From NCBI GenBank assembly GCA_030646915.1, contig JAUSKT010000011.1:1-37014 (forward strand): a DNA stretch of 37,014 nucleotides, written 5' to 3'. Every line of letters starts with the position of its first letter. Position 1 is the stretch's first letter. Both the position numbers and the translations under genes were made by a program. The notes under the pieces were generated by a model. The model saw nothing but the letters and a program-made list of their open reading frames with translations, ran no database searches and was not told the origin of the DNA. The DNA is from a bacterium (GTDB lineage: Bacteria; Patescibacteriota; Minisyncoccia; UBA6257; 02-FULL-45-10c). Positions 15,098 to 23,241 of this stretch are shown here, piece after piece.

Positions 15098-16678
15098 TTA
15101 TTCTAAAGAAGTAATTACTTTATCGTTTTCTTTAAGGCCTTCTAAAATTTCATATCCAACCAATCCCTTAATGCCAACCTTAACCATCGCCTCTTTTACT
15201 TCATTACCCTCAAGAACTCTGACGAATTTATTTCCGTCTTTGGTAAGAAGAGCGCGCTGAGGAATAAAAATCGCATTTTCCGCCTTAGCAGTCACTATAT
15301 CAACATTGGCAGTCATGCCGGATTTCACCCGGCTATCGCTGTTAGCGAATTGCAGCGTTGTTTTATAAGTTGCAACCCCTTCAATCATAGTTTCCGCTGG
15401 ATCAATTTTTATAACCTTTGCTAAGAAAATATCATCATTACTATAAGCATCTAAAGTCAGATTAGCTTCGTCGCCAATTTTAATTTTTGCAATATCAGCT
15501 TCCGGTATATTGACTTCAATCTGAAATTTATCTCCGCTAATTACCGATATGATTTCTGCGCTGGCAGATACAATTTCACCAGCCTTAGCATCAATTTTTG
15601 TCACGATACCGTTAATAGGCGACCTTAAATAGGTTTTAGATAATTGAGCTTCATAATTTTGGACATCAGCTGCAGCCTTATCAACATTGGCTTTTTGAGC
15701 ATTAATCTGCTCTTCGATAGTTCCGGCTTTTTCAAGCACTAATTCTTTTTCAGCTAAAGCCAGCGCTGACTCGGAGCTTCGCCATGATTCTTCCGCTGTT
15801 GATAAATTTATAGTTGCCGTGCTTACATTTGTCCGGCCGGTGGAAACATCGCTCTTCCAACTGTCAATTGTAGCTTGAGTCAAATTAGTATTTATAGAAA
15901 GAGTACTCAATGTCAAAGAGACTTTATCTAAGAATATTTTAATTTGGCCAAGGCTCGCCTTAGCAACCCAGACATAATCAACAAGATCACTGCTGATAGT
16001 TAATTTGTTAAGGGATACTTCCCATGAGCTTAAAACATTTCCCACTGTCACCCGTGAATCCTCTATCTCATTCTTAAACTGGCTACTGCTCGGAGTGAAA
16101 ATAAGAGTAGGGCTGGCGCTTTCAATATTATTAAACAATTGATCGGCTTTGGCCCTAATGGCATCATCGCTTTTAAGATAAGCATCCCGCAACCTATCCA
16201 TTAAAACTTTTTTGGAATCATCGAGGCTGGTTTTGGCGTTTAATACTTTAACTTCTTGGACATTTATCTCCTCTTGCCTTGTGCCCCTTAAAAGTTCGCT
16301 GAGTTTCGCTTCCTGCGATTTTAAAGTTGCCCGGGAAGCGGATAGTTGGGCGGCTAAATCAGCGTTATCTTGCTGAAGCAGTATCTGCCCCACTCTAACC
16401 TCATCACCGACTTCAACATTAATGCGCGATAATCTCCCGCTTTTCTCAAACGCCAAATTAACATCCTGCGCAGCCTTAACCCGGCCGGTCACGCTCACCT
16501 CTTGAATAACATCCCCTTTCTTAATAATAAAAAAATCATATTTTGGCGCCGGATTTCCACTAAATAAAAAATAGGAGATAATAATTACTCCCAAAATGGA
16601 ACCTATTGTTATATAAATATGATTTTTAATATAGCTATACAAAAAACCCATATTATTATTATTATTATAACCCAACAA
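15098..16678 (-). CDS. MacA/HlyD-type membrane fusion (adaptor) protein
   Basis: A 526-residue adaptor: one N-terminal membrane helix (about 21-40 counted from the TTG start), a lipoyl/barrel-sandwich half (GDVIQEVSVTGRVKAAQDVNLAFEKSGRL), a long helical hairpin of about 250 residues, the second lipoyl half (AQLSKTYLRSPINGIVTKID), a beta-barrel and a C-terminal domain. It couples the ABC exporter to the outside. Two starts are possible. TTG at 16678 has an AGGGA Shine-Dalgarno site 6-7 nt ahead. ATG at 16651 follows an AAT microsatellite (which reads as five Asn in the longer form) and lacks a ribosome site. The helical hairpin is longer than in E. coli MacA. Confidence 0.9.
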   Translation of the reverse strand: MLGYNNNNNMGFLYSYIKNHIYITIGSILGVIIISYFLFSGNPAPKYDFFIIKKGDVIQEVSVTGRVKAAQDVNLAFEKSGRLSRINVEVGDEVRVGQILLQQDNADLAAQLSASRATLKSQEAKLSELLRGTRQEEINVQEVKVLNAKTSLDDSKKVLMDRLRDAYLKSDDAIRAKADQLFNNIESASPTLIFTPSSSQFKNEIEDSRVTVGNVLSSWEVSLNKLTISSDLVDYVWVAKASLGQIKIFLDKVSLTLSTLSINTNLTQATIDSWKSDVSTGRTNVSTATINLSTAEESWRSSESALALAEKELVLEKAGTIEEQINAQKANVDKAAADVQNYEAQLSKTYLRSPINGIVTKIDAKAGEIVSASAEIISVISGDKFQIEVNIPEADIAKIKIGDEANLTLDAYSNDDIFLAKVIKIDPAETMIEGVATYKTTLQFANSDSRVKSGMTANVDIVTAKAENAIFIPQRALLTKDGNKFVRVLEGNEVKEAMVKVGIKGLVGYEILEGLKENDKVITSLE

Positions 16679-16682
16679 TCTG

Positions 16683-16970
16683 CTATTCCCTAAAGAGCAA
16701 GCTTAAAAGCTTAACTAAGACAAAAGCAGCCAAACCATAACCGATCATTGCCGCAACCGCAGACCATTCTAAAAATCCATTTCCGCTGAAATAAGTATTC
16801 TGAAAAATTCCCCTAAAAGGATATATCAGCCAATCAGTAAGCGAATAAAGCCCTCGAACAACTGCCGCATAAGAACTGGCTGCCAAAAGCTTTAAAACCA
16901 GCCTTAAAGTCAAAACAACCTCCAATAAGGCGGTTAAATATTTAACTAAAGAAACTAAAGAATTAAACAT
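16683..16970 (-). CDS. YggT-family membrane protein
   Basis: A 95-residue protein with two hydrophobic helices (about 8-32 and 70-92). Between them is the YggT signature: LRLVLKLLAASSYAAVVRGLYSLTDWLIYPFRGIF. YggT proteins are linked to cell division, osmotic tolerance or FtsH/SecY-related membrane maintenance; the role is not firm. It is the first gene of the exporter operon (4 bp before the adaptor). It has a promoter whose -10 box lies only 12 bp upstream of the ATG, so the mRNA leader is very short or absent. Confidence 0.85.
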   Translation of the reverse strand: MFNSLVSLVKYLTALLEVVLTLRLVLKLLAASSYAAVVRGLYSLTDWLIYPFRGIFQNTYFSGNGFLEWSAVAAMIGYGLAAFVLVKLLSLLFRE

Positions 16971-16981
16971 AGTATTAAATT

Positions 16982-17010
16982 ATTATAAATAAAGTTTTGA
17001 ATTTTTACAA
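16982..17010 (-). promoter_or_regulatory. Promoter of yggT and the exporter operon
   Basis: TTGTAA (17005-17010) and TATAAT (16982-16987), 17-bp spacer, minus strand. The -35 box touches the left end of repeat A. Predicted start near 16975, about 5 nt from the ATG. Confidence 0.65.
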
Positions 17011-17150
17011 TGAAACTCCACAGACTAAAGTCCGGGGTTTCTTTATATCGCAAGCTTCGCATATCCGGCACTACACCTAGGTGTAGTGCCGGATATGCCA
17101 ACTATTCCCGGCCCGAAGGCCGTGGTTTTAGTAGGGTATTTAGGCATATA
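17010..17150. repeat. Family A/B dispersed palindromic repeat, copy A (141 bp)
   Basis: It aligns without gaps to 23799-23939, with about 20 differences in 141 bases. It holds three hairpins: one at 17011-17042, a perfect 36-base palindrome at about 17061-17096 (CCTAGG centre) and a GGCC-type hairpin near 17108-17124, then a conserved GTTTTAGTA...GTATTT...GGCATATA tail. Several differences between copies are compensatory. It resembles the ends of IS200/IS605-type elements, but no transposase is present. Confidence 0.8.
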
Positions 17151-17174
17151 AAATCCCTGATAATACAGGGATTT
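17151..17174. terminator. Intrinsic terminator next to repeat A
   Basis: AAATCCCTG/CAGGGATTT stem (17151-17159 with 17166-17174) with T-runs on both sides. It probably ends the minus-strand gene that stops at 17185. Confidence 0.75.
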
Positions 17175-17184
17175 TTTAATTCTT

Positions 17185-17613
17185 TTAACGAAGATTGTAA
17201 AGATATAACAATGCTGCCCAGCCGCTCGGCATCATATCCGGAGGCGATTCCAACGACTTTCCATATCGCACCGCCATTTCCAAAAAATATCTGGCATGGA
17301 AAAATGCCTCTAAAATGGAATGGGTTGTTTTCAGCCACCTAAAGTTATCCGCCGTCGTAAATTTCTTGCCAGTACCCCCCTTAACGATCTCTAGAAACCA
17401 ACTATTTAGTTTTCTTCCCAGAAGAAGTTCTTCTAATGCCACCACCATCTCTTCGGTGATGCCCTGCAGATGATAGACCTTAAAACTCTGGTGGTAAAAT
17501 CGATAGATAAAATCTTCGCTTAATCTTGAAGATTCATCTAACAACTGCTCAAGGCGAGGAAGATTTTTTTTGATATTCCGCAAAAGTCTGACTCTTTGCT
17601 TATCTTCATCCAT
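17185..17613 (-). CDS. Conserved hypothetical protein
   Basis: A 142-residue soluble protein from ATG 17613, which has an AAAGAGA ribosome site. A TTG at 17646 would add 11 residues. The first part is helical with basic and acidic residues. The second part has clear conserved-looking blocks: FYHQSFKVYHLQ, NSWFLEIVKGGTGKKF, TTHSILEAFFHARYFLEMAVRYGKSLE, and a PSGWAALLYLYNLR end. I believe this pattern occurs in a widespread family of unknown function but cannot name it. It stands alone, between repeat A and the tRNA. Confidence 0.7.
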   Translation of the reverse strand: MDEDKQRVRLLRNIKKNLPRLEQLLDESSRLSEDFIYRFYHQSFKVYHLQGITEEMVVALEELLLGRKLNSWFLEIVKGGTGKKFTTADNFRWLKTTHSILEAFFHARYFLEMAVRYGKSLESPPDMMPSGWAALLYLYNLR

Positions 17614-17662
17614 TTTTATCTCTTTTAAGGTGCTCAATGCTCCCAAAATATTAACAAAATAA

Positions 17663-17705
17663 AATTAAAAATACAATCCTTAGATTAAGGATTGTATTTT
17701 TAATT
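17663..17705. terminator. Intrinsic terminator behind tRNA-Asn
   Basis: Perfect 20-bp stem (17663-17682 with 17686-17705) with a 3-nt loop, directly after the tRNA 3' end on the minus strand. Confidence 0.85.
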
Positions 17706-17707
17706 AG

Positions 17708-17779
17708 CTCCGGGAGCAGGGATCGAACCTGCGACCGTCGCGTTAACAGCGCGCCGCTCTACCGCTGAGCTATCCCGGA
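17708..17779 (-). tRNA. tRNA-Asn (GTT anticodon)
   Basis: A 72-nt cloverleaf on the minus strand. The acceptor stem TCCGGGA/TCCCGGA, D-arm GCTC..GAGC, anticodon loop CTGTTAA (anticodon GTT), T-arm GCAGG-TTCGATC-CCTGC and discriminator G are all present. CCA is not encoded. GUU is one of the four anticodons modified to queuosine, so it is a substrate for the Tgt in this window. Confidence 0.96.
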
Positions 17780-17836
17780 ATACTTAATACAATAACAAAT
17801 CTTTTAAAAAAATAAAAGATGTCCAATAAATTAAAA

Positions 17837-17852
17837 CCGCCTTATTAGGCGG
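17837..17852 (-). terminator. Intrinsic terminator of the 50-residue ORF
   Basis: CCGCCT/AGGCGG stem (17837-17842 with 17847-17852) with a TTTTAATTT run behind it on the minus strand. Confidence 0.65.
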
Positions 17853-17858
17853 CATGAA

Positions 17859-18011
17859 TTATTTATGGAGTAAAATCTGAAAATAAAGGAATAGGGAGAA
17901 AGTTATTCCCCAGCAAATAATTTCAATATAGGGGGTATTGCATAATTTATGGAGCGCCATGGAAACGATTCCAAAAATAACAGTCAGGCTGGCTATAACA
18001 AAAATGTTCAA
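17859..18011 (-). CDS. 50-residue single-gene membrane peptide
   Basis: A short gene starting with TTG at 18011. A perfect AGGAGG (18017-18022) lies 5 nt ahead, a TTGCAT-N17-TATAAT promoter lies upstream and a terminator follows. The product has two hydrophobic segments (about 3-20 and 28-47) split by a short HKLCNTPYIE stretch, with two cysteines and a lysine end. I recognise no family. The complete set of expression signals supports a real gene; most other genes here lack such a good ribosome site. Confidence 0.6.
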   Translation of the reverse strand: MNIFVIASLTVIFGIVSMALHKLCNTPYIEIICWGITFSLFLYFQILLHK

Positions 18012-18047
18012 AATATCCTCCTAAATTTCTATTAAAAGGCTTTTGAT

Positions 18048-18076
18048 ATTATAACGAAAAAATATTCTAAATGCAA
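18048..18076 (-). promoter_or_regulatory. Promoter of the 50-residue membrane peptide
   Basis: TTGCAT (18071-18076) and TATAAT (18048-18053) with a 17-bp spacer on the minus strand. Confidence 0.6.
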
Positions 18077-18121
18077 CGCGAGAACCCGCCTCCGCTAAAG
18101 CGGGACGTCTAAGGAAACTTA

Positions 18122-20602
18122 TTAAATACAACGGGAAAACCCGCATCCCTTACAAGACATGCAGCCTTCCGCCATTTCAAGCATATTCCCGCAATCCGGG
18201 CAGCCAGGCATCATTCCAAAATCTGCCATAGATTTTTTCTTAGGAGAAATCTTAGCTGCTGCCGCAACCGCTACCAGCACTTCTTTATTCATGTGCTCTT
18301 CTAAAGTTTCAGTTTTAGCTTCTTCTAATTTTGGGGTTTCTCCGCGGAGATATTTCATATGCTCTTCTAAAATCTGGCCGATCGCATCGGGCAAAGAAAG
18401 TACGGTTCCCTTATTGGTCATTACTGGCATTGGACCGCGAATGCCCTTTATATCTTGGATAATATCATCAACGCTTACCCCGGCGCGCAAAGCCAATGAA
18501 ATCAACCGGCAAATACCCTCGCTTTGTTCCTGGAAAAATCCTCCACTTTTTCCAATCGTAGCAAAAATTTCAAATGGCTCGCGATTCTCGTCATTATTCA
18601 CAGTCACATAAAGATTGCCATATCCGGTTTTAACTTTATAAGTCTGGCCATTTAACACTTCTGGCCGTGGCTTTGGAGAAAATTTTGGAGTTTCTTTGAC
18701 TAATTTCTGCATTGCCTCGGCAGTTGATTTTTCTACGCCCTCGCCTAATTCTGTCGGCGATTTAATATTTTCACCCGTGCCGAGATTTAAAATCTGGACT
18801 TGCCTGCTTCCTTCCCGATAAACCGTACAACCCTTGCAGCCGCCCTGCCAGGCTAAAATATATCCTCGAGCTACTTCTTCGCGCGTAGCAGTATTAGGAA
18901 AATTGATCGTTTTAGAAATGGAATTATCCACGCGCTTTTGAAAAGCAGCCTGAATTCCAATATGGTCATCCGCCGACATATCCATTGAAACTACGAAAGT
19001 GTCCCTAATTTTTTTAGGCAGCCAGTCTAATTTTTGGACGCTTCCGGTTTTTTCTAATTCTTCCCGCGCTTTTTCCAAACTTATTCCGGCTTTTTCTAAA
19101 ACCTCTTTAAAATATTTATTGAAATAATTATATTTATGGCCGTCTTTGTCCTGCTTGGTATACAAAAGCGCAAAATTCGGCTCAATTCCGCTCGAAGTAT
19201 CAAGCATCATAGAGATGGATCCAGTTGGCGCAACAGTAGTAAGCGCAGTATTCCGCCTTTTAATCCCCTGCTCAGCAAACACGCTTAGATTATAATTTGG
19301 AAAGACTCCTTTTTTCTCCGCCAATTCTTCAGACATTGCCTCGCTTTCTTTTTGGATAAAATCCATTAATTTTTCTGCAAGTTCAAAACCTTCTGGAGAA
19401 TTATATTTAACTTCCAGCTGATACAACAAATCCGCAAAACCCATAACGCCCAATCCGATTCGGCGATTAGACCTCATCATGTCAGAAACTTTAGCAACTG
19501 GAAAATTAGAGCGGTCAATTACGTTATCCAGCATGCGGATAGCGCTTCTAGTCACAAATGCCAGCCTATTCCAATTGATTCCATTCTTGGAATCACCCTG
19601 AGTTTGTCGAAGGGCTACCTTGTCTGCAAAAGCCGCTAAATTAATTGAACCAAGATTACAGACGTCATAATGGTGCAAAAATTGCTCTCCGCATGGATTG
19701 CAGGCATCAATCTCGCCAAGTTTAGGCAAGGGATTGGTTTTATTCACGGTATCCAAAAATACCACTCCTGGTTCGCCATTAGTCCAAGCGTTCTCTACTA
19801 TTTCATCAAAAAGCTGTTTTGCCGTCATATCCAGCTCTTCAAAGCCGGTTACTGAACCATTTTTTGCACGAAGCACTTTTCTTGGCTTCATTTTTTCTCC
19901 ATTAAAAGTTGCCAGCCATTGTTCATCCGGCCTATTTGTCACCGCATCCATAAATTCATCAGTCATTCCGACAGAAATATTAAAATTCCTGATTTTTCCT
20001 TCAACTTTTTTACAATTCAAAAAATCTAAAATATCCGGATGATCCACCCGCATAATCGCCATATTCGCTCCGTGTCTGCCCTGCTGTTTAATTACGCCGA
20101 AAGCCTGGTTATAAACTTCCAAAAAAGAAATTGGTCCGGAAGAAATTCCGCGCGAACGTTTTGTCTGCGAACCAGCCGGACGCAAATGGGAAAGAGCAAA
20201 GCCTAATCCCGAACCGGCTTGCTGCAAAAGAGCCGCGTCTTTCAAAGTTTGAAAAATACTGTCCATATTATCCATAATCGGAAGCACGATACAGTTAGCA
20301 ACAAGAGCAGTCGGCGCTCCGGCATTAGTAATTGTCCGGCCGGCAGGAGTAAATTCCTTATTGGCCATTATTTCAAAAAAATCTTTTTCAGTTTTATGGA
20401 CAAATTCATCGCTCGCGCCATAATCCCGCTCCACATCGGCAAGCGCATGGGAAACCCGGTACATCATTTCTGACGGAGTCTCTTTTGAGCCGTCATTTTT
20501 TTCCAACAAAAAACGCTTCCCCATCATTTTCAAAGCGTTCTCTGAAAAGGAAGCGTTTATTTCTTGAAATGATAATTTTTTAGAAGCGTTTTTATTAGAC
20601 AT
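18122..20602 (-). CDS. nrdJ: Adenosylcobalamin-dependent (class II) ribonucleotide reductase
   Basis: An 826-residue class II reductase that makes dNTPs with a B12-derived radical and works with or without oxygen. The redox cysteines are C104 (NCIVLPI) and C315 (HYDVCNLGS), and the active site is NPCGEQ with C304 and E306. A late TVAPTGSISMML block and GCKGCTVYREGSR follow, and the C-terminal zinc-ribbon-like tail PDCGNMLEMAEGC...CGFSRCI is as in the TIGR02504 group. No nrdAB or nrdDG and no B12 synthesis genes lie here, so the cofactor must come from elsewhere. Residues 330-339 (ALRQTQGDSK) come from a REP-like DNA insert. It is a single gene. Confidence 0.95.
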   Translation of the reverse strand: MSNKNASKKLSFQEINASFSENALKMMGKRFLLEKNDGSKETPSEMMYRVSHALADVERDYGASDEFVHKTEKDFFEIMANKEFTPAGRTITNAGAPTALVANCIVLPIMDNMDSIFQTLKDAALLQQAGSGLGFALSHLRPAGSQTKRSRGISSGPISFLEVYNQAFGVIKQQGRHGANMAIMRVDHPDILDFLNCKKVEGKIRNFNISVGMTDEFMDAVTNRPDEQWLATFNGEKMKPRKVLRAKNGSVTGFEELDMTAKQLFDEIVENAWTNGEPGVVFLDTVNKTNPLPKLGEIDACNPCGEQFLHHYDVCNLGSINLAAFADKVALRQTQGDSKNGINWNRLAFVTRSAIRMLDNVIDRSNFPVAKVSDMMRSNRRIGLGVMGFADLLYQLEVKYNSPEGFELAEKLMDFIQKESEAMSEELAEKKGVFPNYNLSVFAEQGIKRRNTALTTVAPTGSISMMLDTSSGIEPNFALLYTKQDKDGHKYNYFNKYFKEVLEKAGISLEKAREELEKTGSVQKLDWLPKKIRDTFVVSMDMSADDHIGIQAAFQKRVDNSISKTINFPNTATREEVARGYILAWQGGCKGCTVYREGSRQVQILNLGTGENIKSPTELGEGVEKSTAEAMQKLVKETPKFSPKPRPEVLNGQTYKVKTGYGNLYVTVNNDENREPFEIFATIGKSGGFFQEQSEGICRLISLALRAGVSVDDIIQDIKGIRGPMPVMTNKGTVLSLPDAIGQILEEHMKYLRGETPKLEEAKTETLEEHMNKEVLVAVAAAAKISPKKKSMADFGMMPGCPDCGNMLEMAEGCMSCKGCGFSRCI
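19596..19614. repeat. REP-like palindromic insert inside nrdJ
   Basis: CCCTGAGTTTGTCGAAGGG, an imperfect palindrome of the CCTTCGACAAACTCAGGG type found scattered in many bacterial genomes, sits in frame in the reductase gene. It codes for most of the polar loop LRQTQGDSK. Confidence 0.65.
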
Positions 20603-20694
20603 TGTTATAAAAGTATTTGTATACCTTTAATTTTAAAGGTTTCTTAAATTATGAGCAAACATTTCTGTGGATATCTTTTGTCTATCTTGTCGCA

Positions 20695-20732
20695 AAATAA
20701 AAACTGCACCCTAGGGGGTGCAGTTTTTATTT
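20695..20732 (-). terminator. Intrinsic terminator of ftsZ
   Basis: Perfect 17-bp stem (20695-20711 with 20716-20732) and TAGG loop. It overlaps the ftsZ stop codon and ends the division gene cluster. Confidence 0.9.
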
Positions 20733-21899
20733 CTTTTTCTTTCTCAAGAATGTCGGGATGTCCCAGACATCGCTTTTTTTAGGAAGCTCTTGCTTGACCC
20801 TTGGCCGCGGTTCATCCATATCTTCTTTTTCTTCTTTTCTATTTATTAATAATTCTGGCTGTTTTCTTTCGGAGGCAGTATTAAAAAGATTTGAAAGCGG
20901 AGAATTTCCCGCGCCTTTTAAAGAAGAACCATTAAAACCAGTGGCGATAATCGTTACTTTTAATTGCCCGGCTTTCATTTGGCGGTCATGATAAGCGCCA
21001 AAAATAATTTTAGCCGATGGATCCACCGCTTCAGAAATAATTTTGGCTATTTCATGAATCTCATTCATCCGTAAATCCTTTGGCCCAGAAACTCCAAATA
21101 AAACTCCTTTTGCTCCCTCAATTGAAACTTCCAGTAATGGCGAATTTACTGCTTGCATAACCGCGGTCATCGCGCGATCTTGGCCGGAAGATATGCCTAT
21201 GCCAACCAAAGCTGATCCGGCATTTTCCATAATTGCTTTTACATCCGCAAAATCCACATTAATAATTCCTGGCATTGCGATTAACTCGGCAATCCCCTGC
21301 ACGGCCGAACGTAAAATATCATCAACAGCCTCAAAAGCTTTAATCAAGGTAGTATCTTTTTCAATAATAGTAAATATCCGATCGTTGGGTACAACTAACA
21401 AGGTATCCACCTTATCTTTTAATTTCATCATTCCCTCTTGGGCAATCCGGCTCCGTTGCGCGCCTTCAAAAGAAAAAGGCTTGGTGACAACCGCAATTGT
21501 TAAAGCTCCCATTTCTTTTGCCGCTTCCGCAACTACCGGCGCCGCGCCAGTGCCAGTTCCACCGCCAAGACCAGCAGTAATAAAAACTAAATCTGCTCCT
21601 TTAATAGCTTCAACGATCTCTGCCCTTGTTTCTTCCGCGGCTTGCCGCCCCAAATCCGGATTCATACCAGTTCCCAATCCTTTAGTAAGATTTTTCCCAA
21701 TATGAATCTTTACATCCGCATTGCAAAGTTCTAAATCCTGAGTATCAGTATTAATAGCAATAAAATCCACGCCCTTAAAAAGCTCTTTTCTCATTCTTGA
21801 AATCACATTGCCTCCCCCTCCGCCAACGCCGACAACTTTAATCTTCGCCATCTCATGCCTTAATCCGCTATTATTTTGTTTTTTATTTTTTACTGCCAT
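20727..21899 (-). CDS. ftsZ: Cell division GTPase FtsZ
   Basis: A 390-residue tubulin-like GTPase that forms the Z-ring. The tubulin signature GGGTGTG is at 112-118, the N-terminal glycine loop is GVGGGGGN (24-31) and the T7 catalytic loop is NVDFAD (214-219). An acidic/basic linker follows from about 340, and the conserved C-terminal peptide WDIPTFLRKKKK binds FtsA and other anchors. The ATG at 21899 lies in the 3' arm of a family C hairpin that fills the whole ftsA-ftsZ gap, and there is no Shine-Dalgarno sequence. It is the last gene of ybeY-ftsA-ftsZ. Confidence 0.97.
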   Translation of the reverse strand: MAVKNKKQNNSGLRHEMAKIKVVGVGGGGGNVISRMRKELFKGVDFIAINTDTQDLELCNADVKIHIGKNLTKGLGTGMNPDLGRQAAEETRAEIVEAIKGADLVFITAGLGGGTGTGAAPVVAEAAKEMGALTIAVVTKPFSFEGAQRSRIAQEGMMKLKDKVDTLLVVPNDRIFTIIEKDTTLIKAFEAVDDILRSAVQGIAELIAMPGIINVDFADVKAIMENAGSALVGIGISSGQDRAMTAVMQAVNSPLLEVSIEGAKGVLFGVSGPKDLRMNEIHEIAKIISEAVDPSAKIIFGAYHDRQMKAGQLKVTIIATGFNGSSLKGAGNSPLSNLFNTASERKQPELLINRKEEKEDMDEPRPRVKQELPKKSDVWDIPTFLRKKKK

Positions 21900-22005
21900 C
21901 CCGTTTAGAAAATTAAAACTAACGTCTTGCCGACTAAAGACTTCCGATACTGCTCTATAAAATTATTGCTATATAAAAACATATTTATTAATTTTCTAAC
22001 GGGAT
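21898..22005 (-). promoter_or_regulatory. Family C leader hairpin, copy 1 (ftsA-ftsZ gap)
   Basis: 108 nt. Outer stem: 21898-21916 pairs with 21988-22005, with one bulged base. On the minus strand it runs from the ftsA stop to the ftsZ start, and the A and U of the AUG are inside the stem. A 25-codon frame starting inside the element ends at a TAA five bases before the ftsZ ATG. It aligns without gaps to copy 3; the arms are identical and the loop is diverged. Confidence 0.75.
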
Positions 22006-23228
22006 TATGGTAAAAGATCTTTAAATAATTTTTTTATCCAACTGCCTCCTGAGCTCCCTTCGCCAAACATCCTATCTCTGCCCCACAAGACTAATCCCAA
22101 CGCCCCTACAAATTCAGGATCTTCTGATTGGAGGCTCATCTCGCCGCTTGGCATTTCAATAGAAGAACTGTCTGGAATGCCTATTTGCGCGGGCAATTCT
22201 AATTCATCTTTTACTACATCAACAATCCCTGGAATTTTCGAACCTCCTCCTACTAATATAGCACCTACAGGCAATTGCCTAGCCTTCCCAATTAATTTAA
22301 GTTCATTATTAACAAATTCAAAAATTTCAGCAAGCCGCACTTCAATAATATCAGCAATCAATCTTCGGGAAACCGAAGCTCGGGCATTAGAATCAATTTT
22401 TTTTAAATCAACATTTTCTCTTCCTGAAATCCCTTTAGGGGACGCAGAACCAAAAGTTAACTTGACTGCTTCTGCCGCCTCTACCGAAGTTTTTAAACCA
22501 ATTGCCAAATCATTAGTAATATTGCCGGAACCGATTGGGAAAACCGCCGCATGGAGTAATTTATTTTCTTCATAAACACAGAGGCTGGTAGTGCCAAAAC
22601 CAATATCAATCAAAACAACGCCTAAATCTTTTTGATTTTTAGAAAGGACGGATCGCGCGGAAGCAAGTGGAGAAAAAATTAAAGCGCCGACAGTTCCGCC
22701 AGCCATTTCAAGGCATTTGGTAAGATTTTTTACCGACGGGGAAAAAGCGTCAATAATTAAACTATTTACCTCTAGCCGATTGCCAATCATTCCCAATGGA
22801 TCGCGAATATCACCGACTCCGTCAACTATAAATTCTCTAGTGATAGCGTGAAGCACCATCCGATTCGGAGGCAAATTAATCGCCTGAGATGCTTGCACTG
22901 CCCGATCAATATCGTCTTGATGAATTTCATAGTCCGCCCGGGAAACCGCCACTATCCCCTTAGAAGCTTGAGTATGAATATCTGCTCCGCCGACGTTTAT
23001 AAAAATATTTTTTAAGGCATTACGGGAAACTTTTTTAATCTCGCTAAACATTATATTCAGCGACCGGGTCATTTCTCCCAAGTCATCTACATTACCCTTG
23101 CGCATTCCGCCAGAAGGGGTTTTTAAAATTTTAACCAATGATAATTGGCCGTCATTTTTGACCTCTGCTATTGCTGCCTTTAAATTACTAGAACCAATAT
23201 CTAAACCAGTAACAAAATTTTGAGCCAT
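22005..23228 (-). CDS. ftsA: Cell division protein FtsA
   Basis: A 407-residue actin-like ATPase that anchors FtsZ to the membrane. Phosphate-1 is GLDIGSSNLKAAIAE (9-23), followed by the SHS2 (1C) insertion (about 85-165), phosphate-2 VVLIDIGFGTTSLCVYE and the adenosine motif ILVGGGSKIPGI. The C-terminal WIKKLFKDLLP is the amphipathic membrane-targeting helix. It lies 13 bp downstream of ybeY and 105 bp upstream of ftsZ; the gap to ftsZ is filled by a family C hairpin. Confidence 0.95.
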   Translation of the reverse strand: MAQNFVTGLDIGSSNLKAAIAEVKNDGQLSLVKILKTPSGGMRKGNVDDLGEMTRSLNIMFSEIKKVSRNALKNIFINVGGADIHTQASKGIVAVSRADYEIHQDDIDRAVQASQAINLPPNRMVLHAITREFIVDGVGDIRDPLGMIGNRLEVNSLIIDAFSPSVKNLTKCLEMAGGTVGALIFSPLASARSVLSKNQKDLGVVLIDIGFGTTSLCVYEENKLLHAAVFPIGSGNITNDLAIGLKTSVEAAEAVKLTFGSASPKGISGRENVDLKKIDSNARASVSRRLIADIIEVRLAEIFEFVNNELKLIGKARQLPVGAILVGGGSKIPGIVDVVKDELELPAQIGIPDSSSIEMPSGEMSLQSEDPEFVGALGLVLWGRDRMFGEGSSGGSWIKKLFKDLLP

Positions 23229-23241
23229 AAAATTTAATCGA

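Noticed and set aside
18080-18110. CCGC-TAAA-GCGG hairpin after nrdJ as a terminator
   Set aside because: No T-tract follows on the minus strand; it may be a short repeat remnant, but nothing more can be supported.
20666-20674. DnaA-box-like sequence (8 of 9 bases, minus strand) upstream of nrdJ
   Set aside because: A single box with one mismatch in A/T-rich DNA is expected by chance; no cluster or origin features are present.
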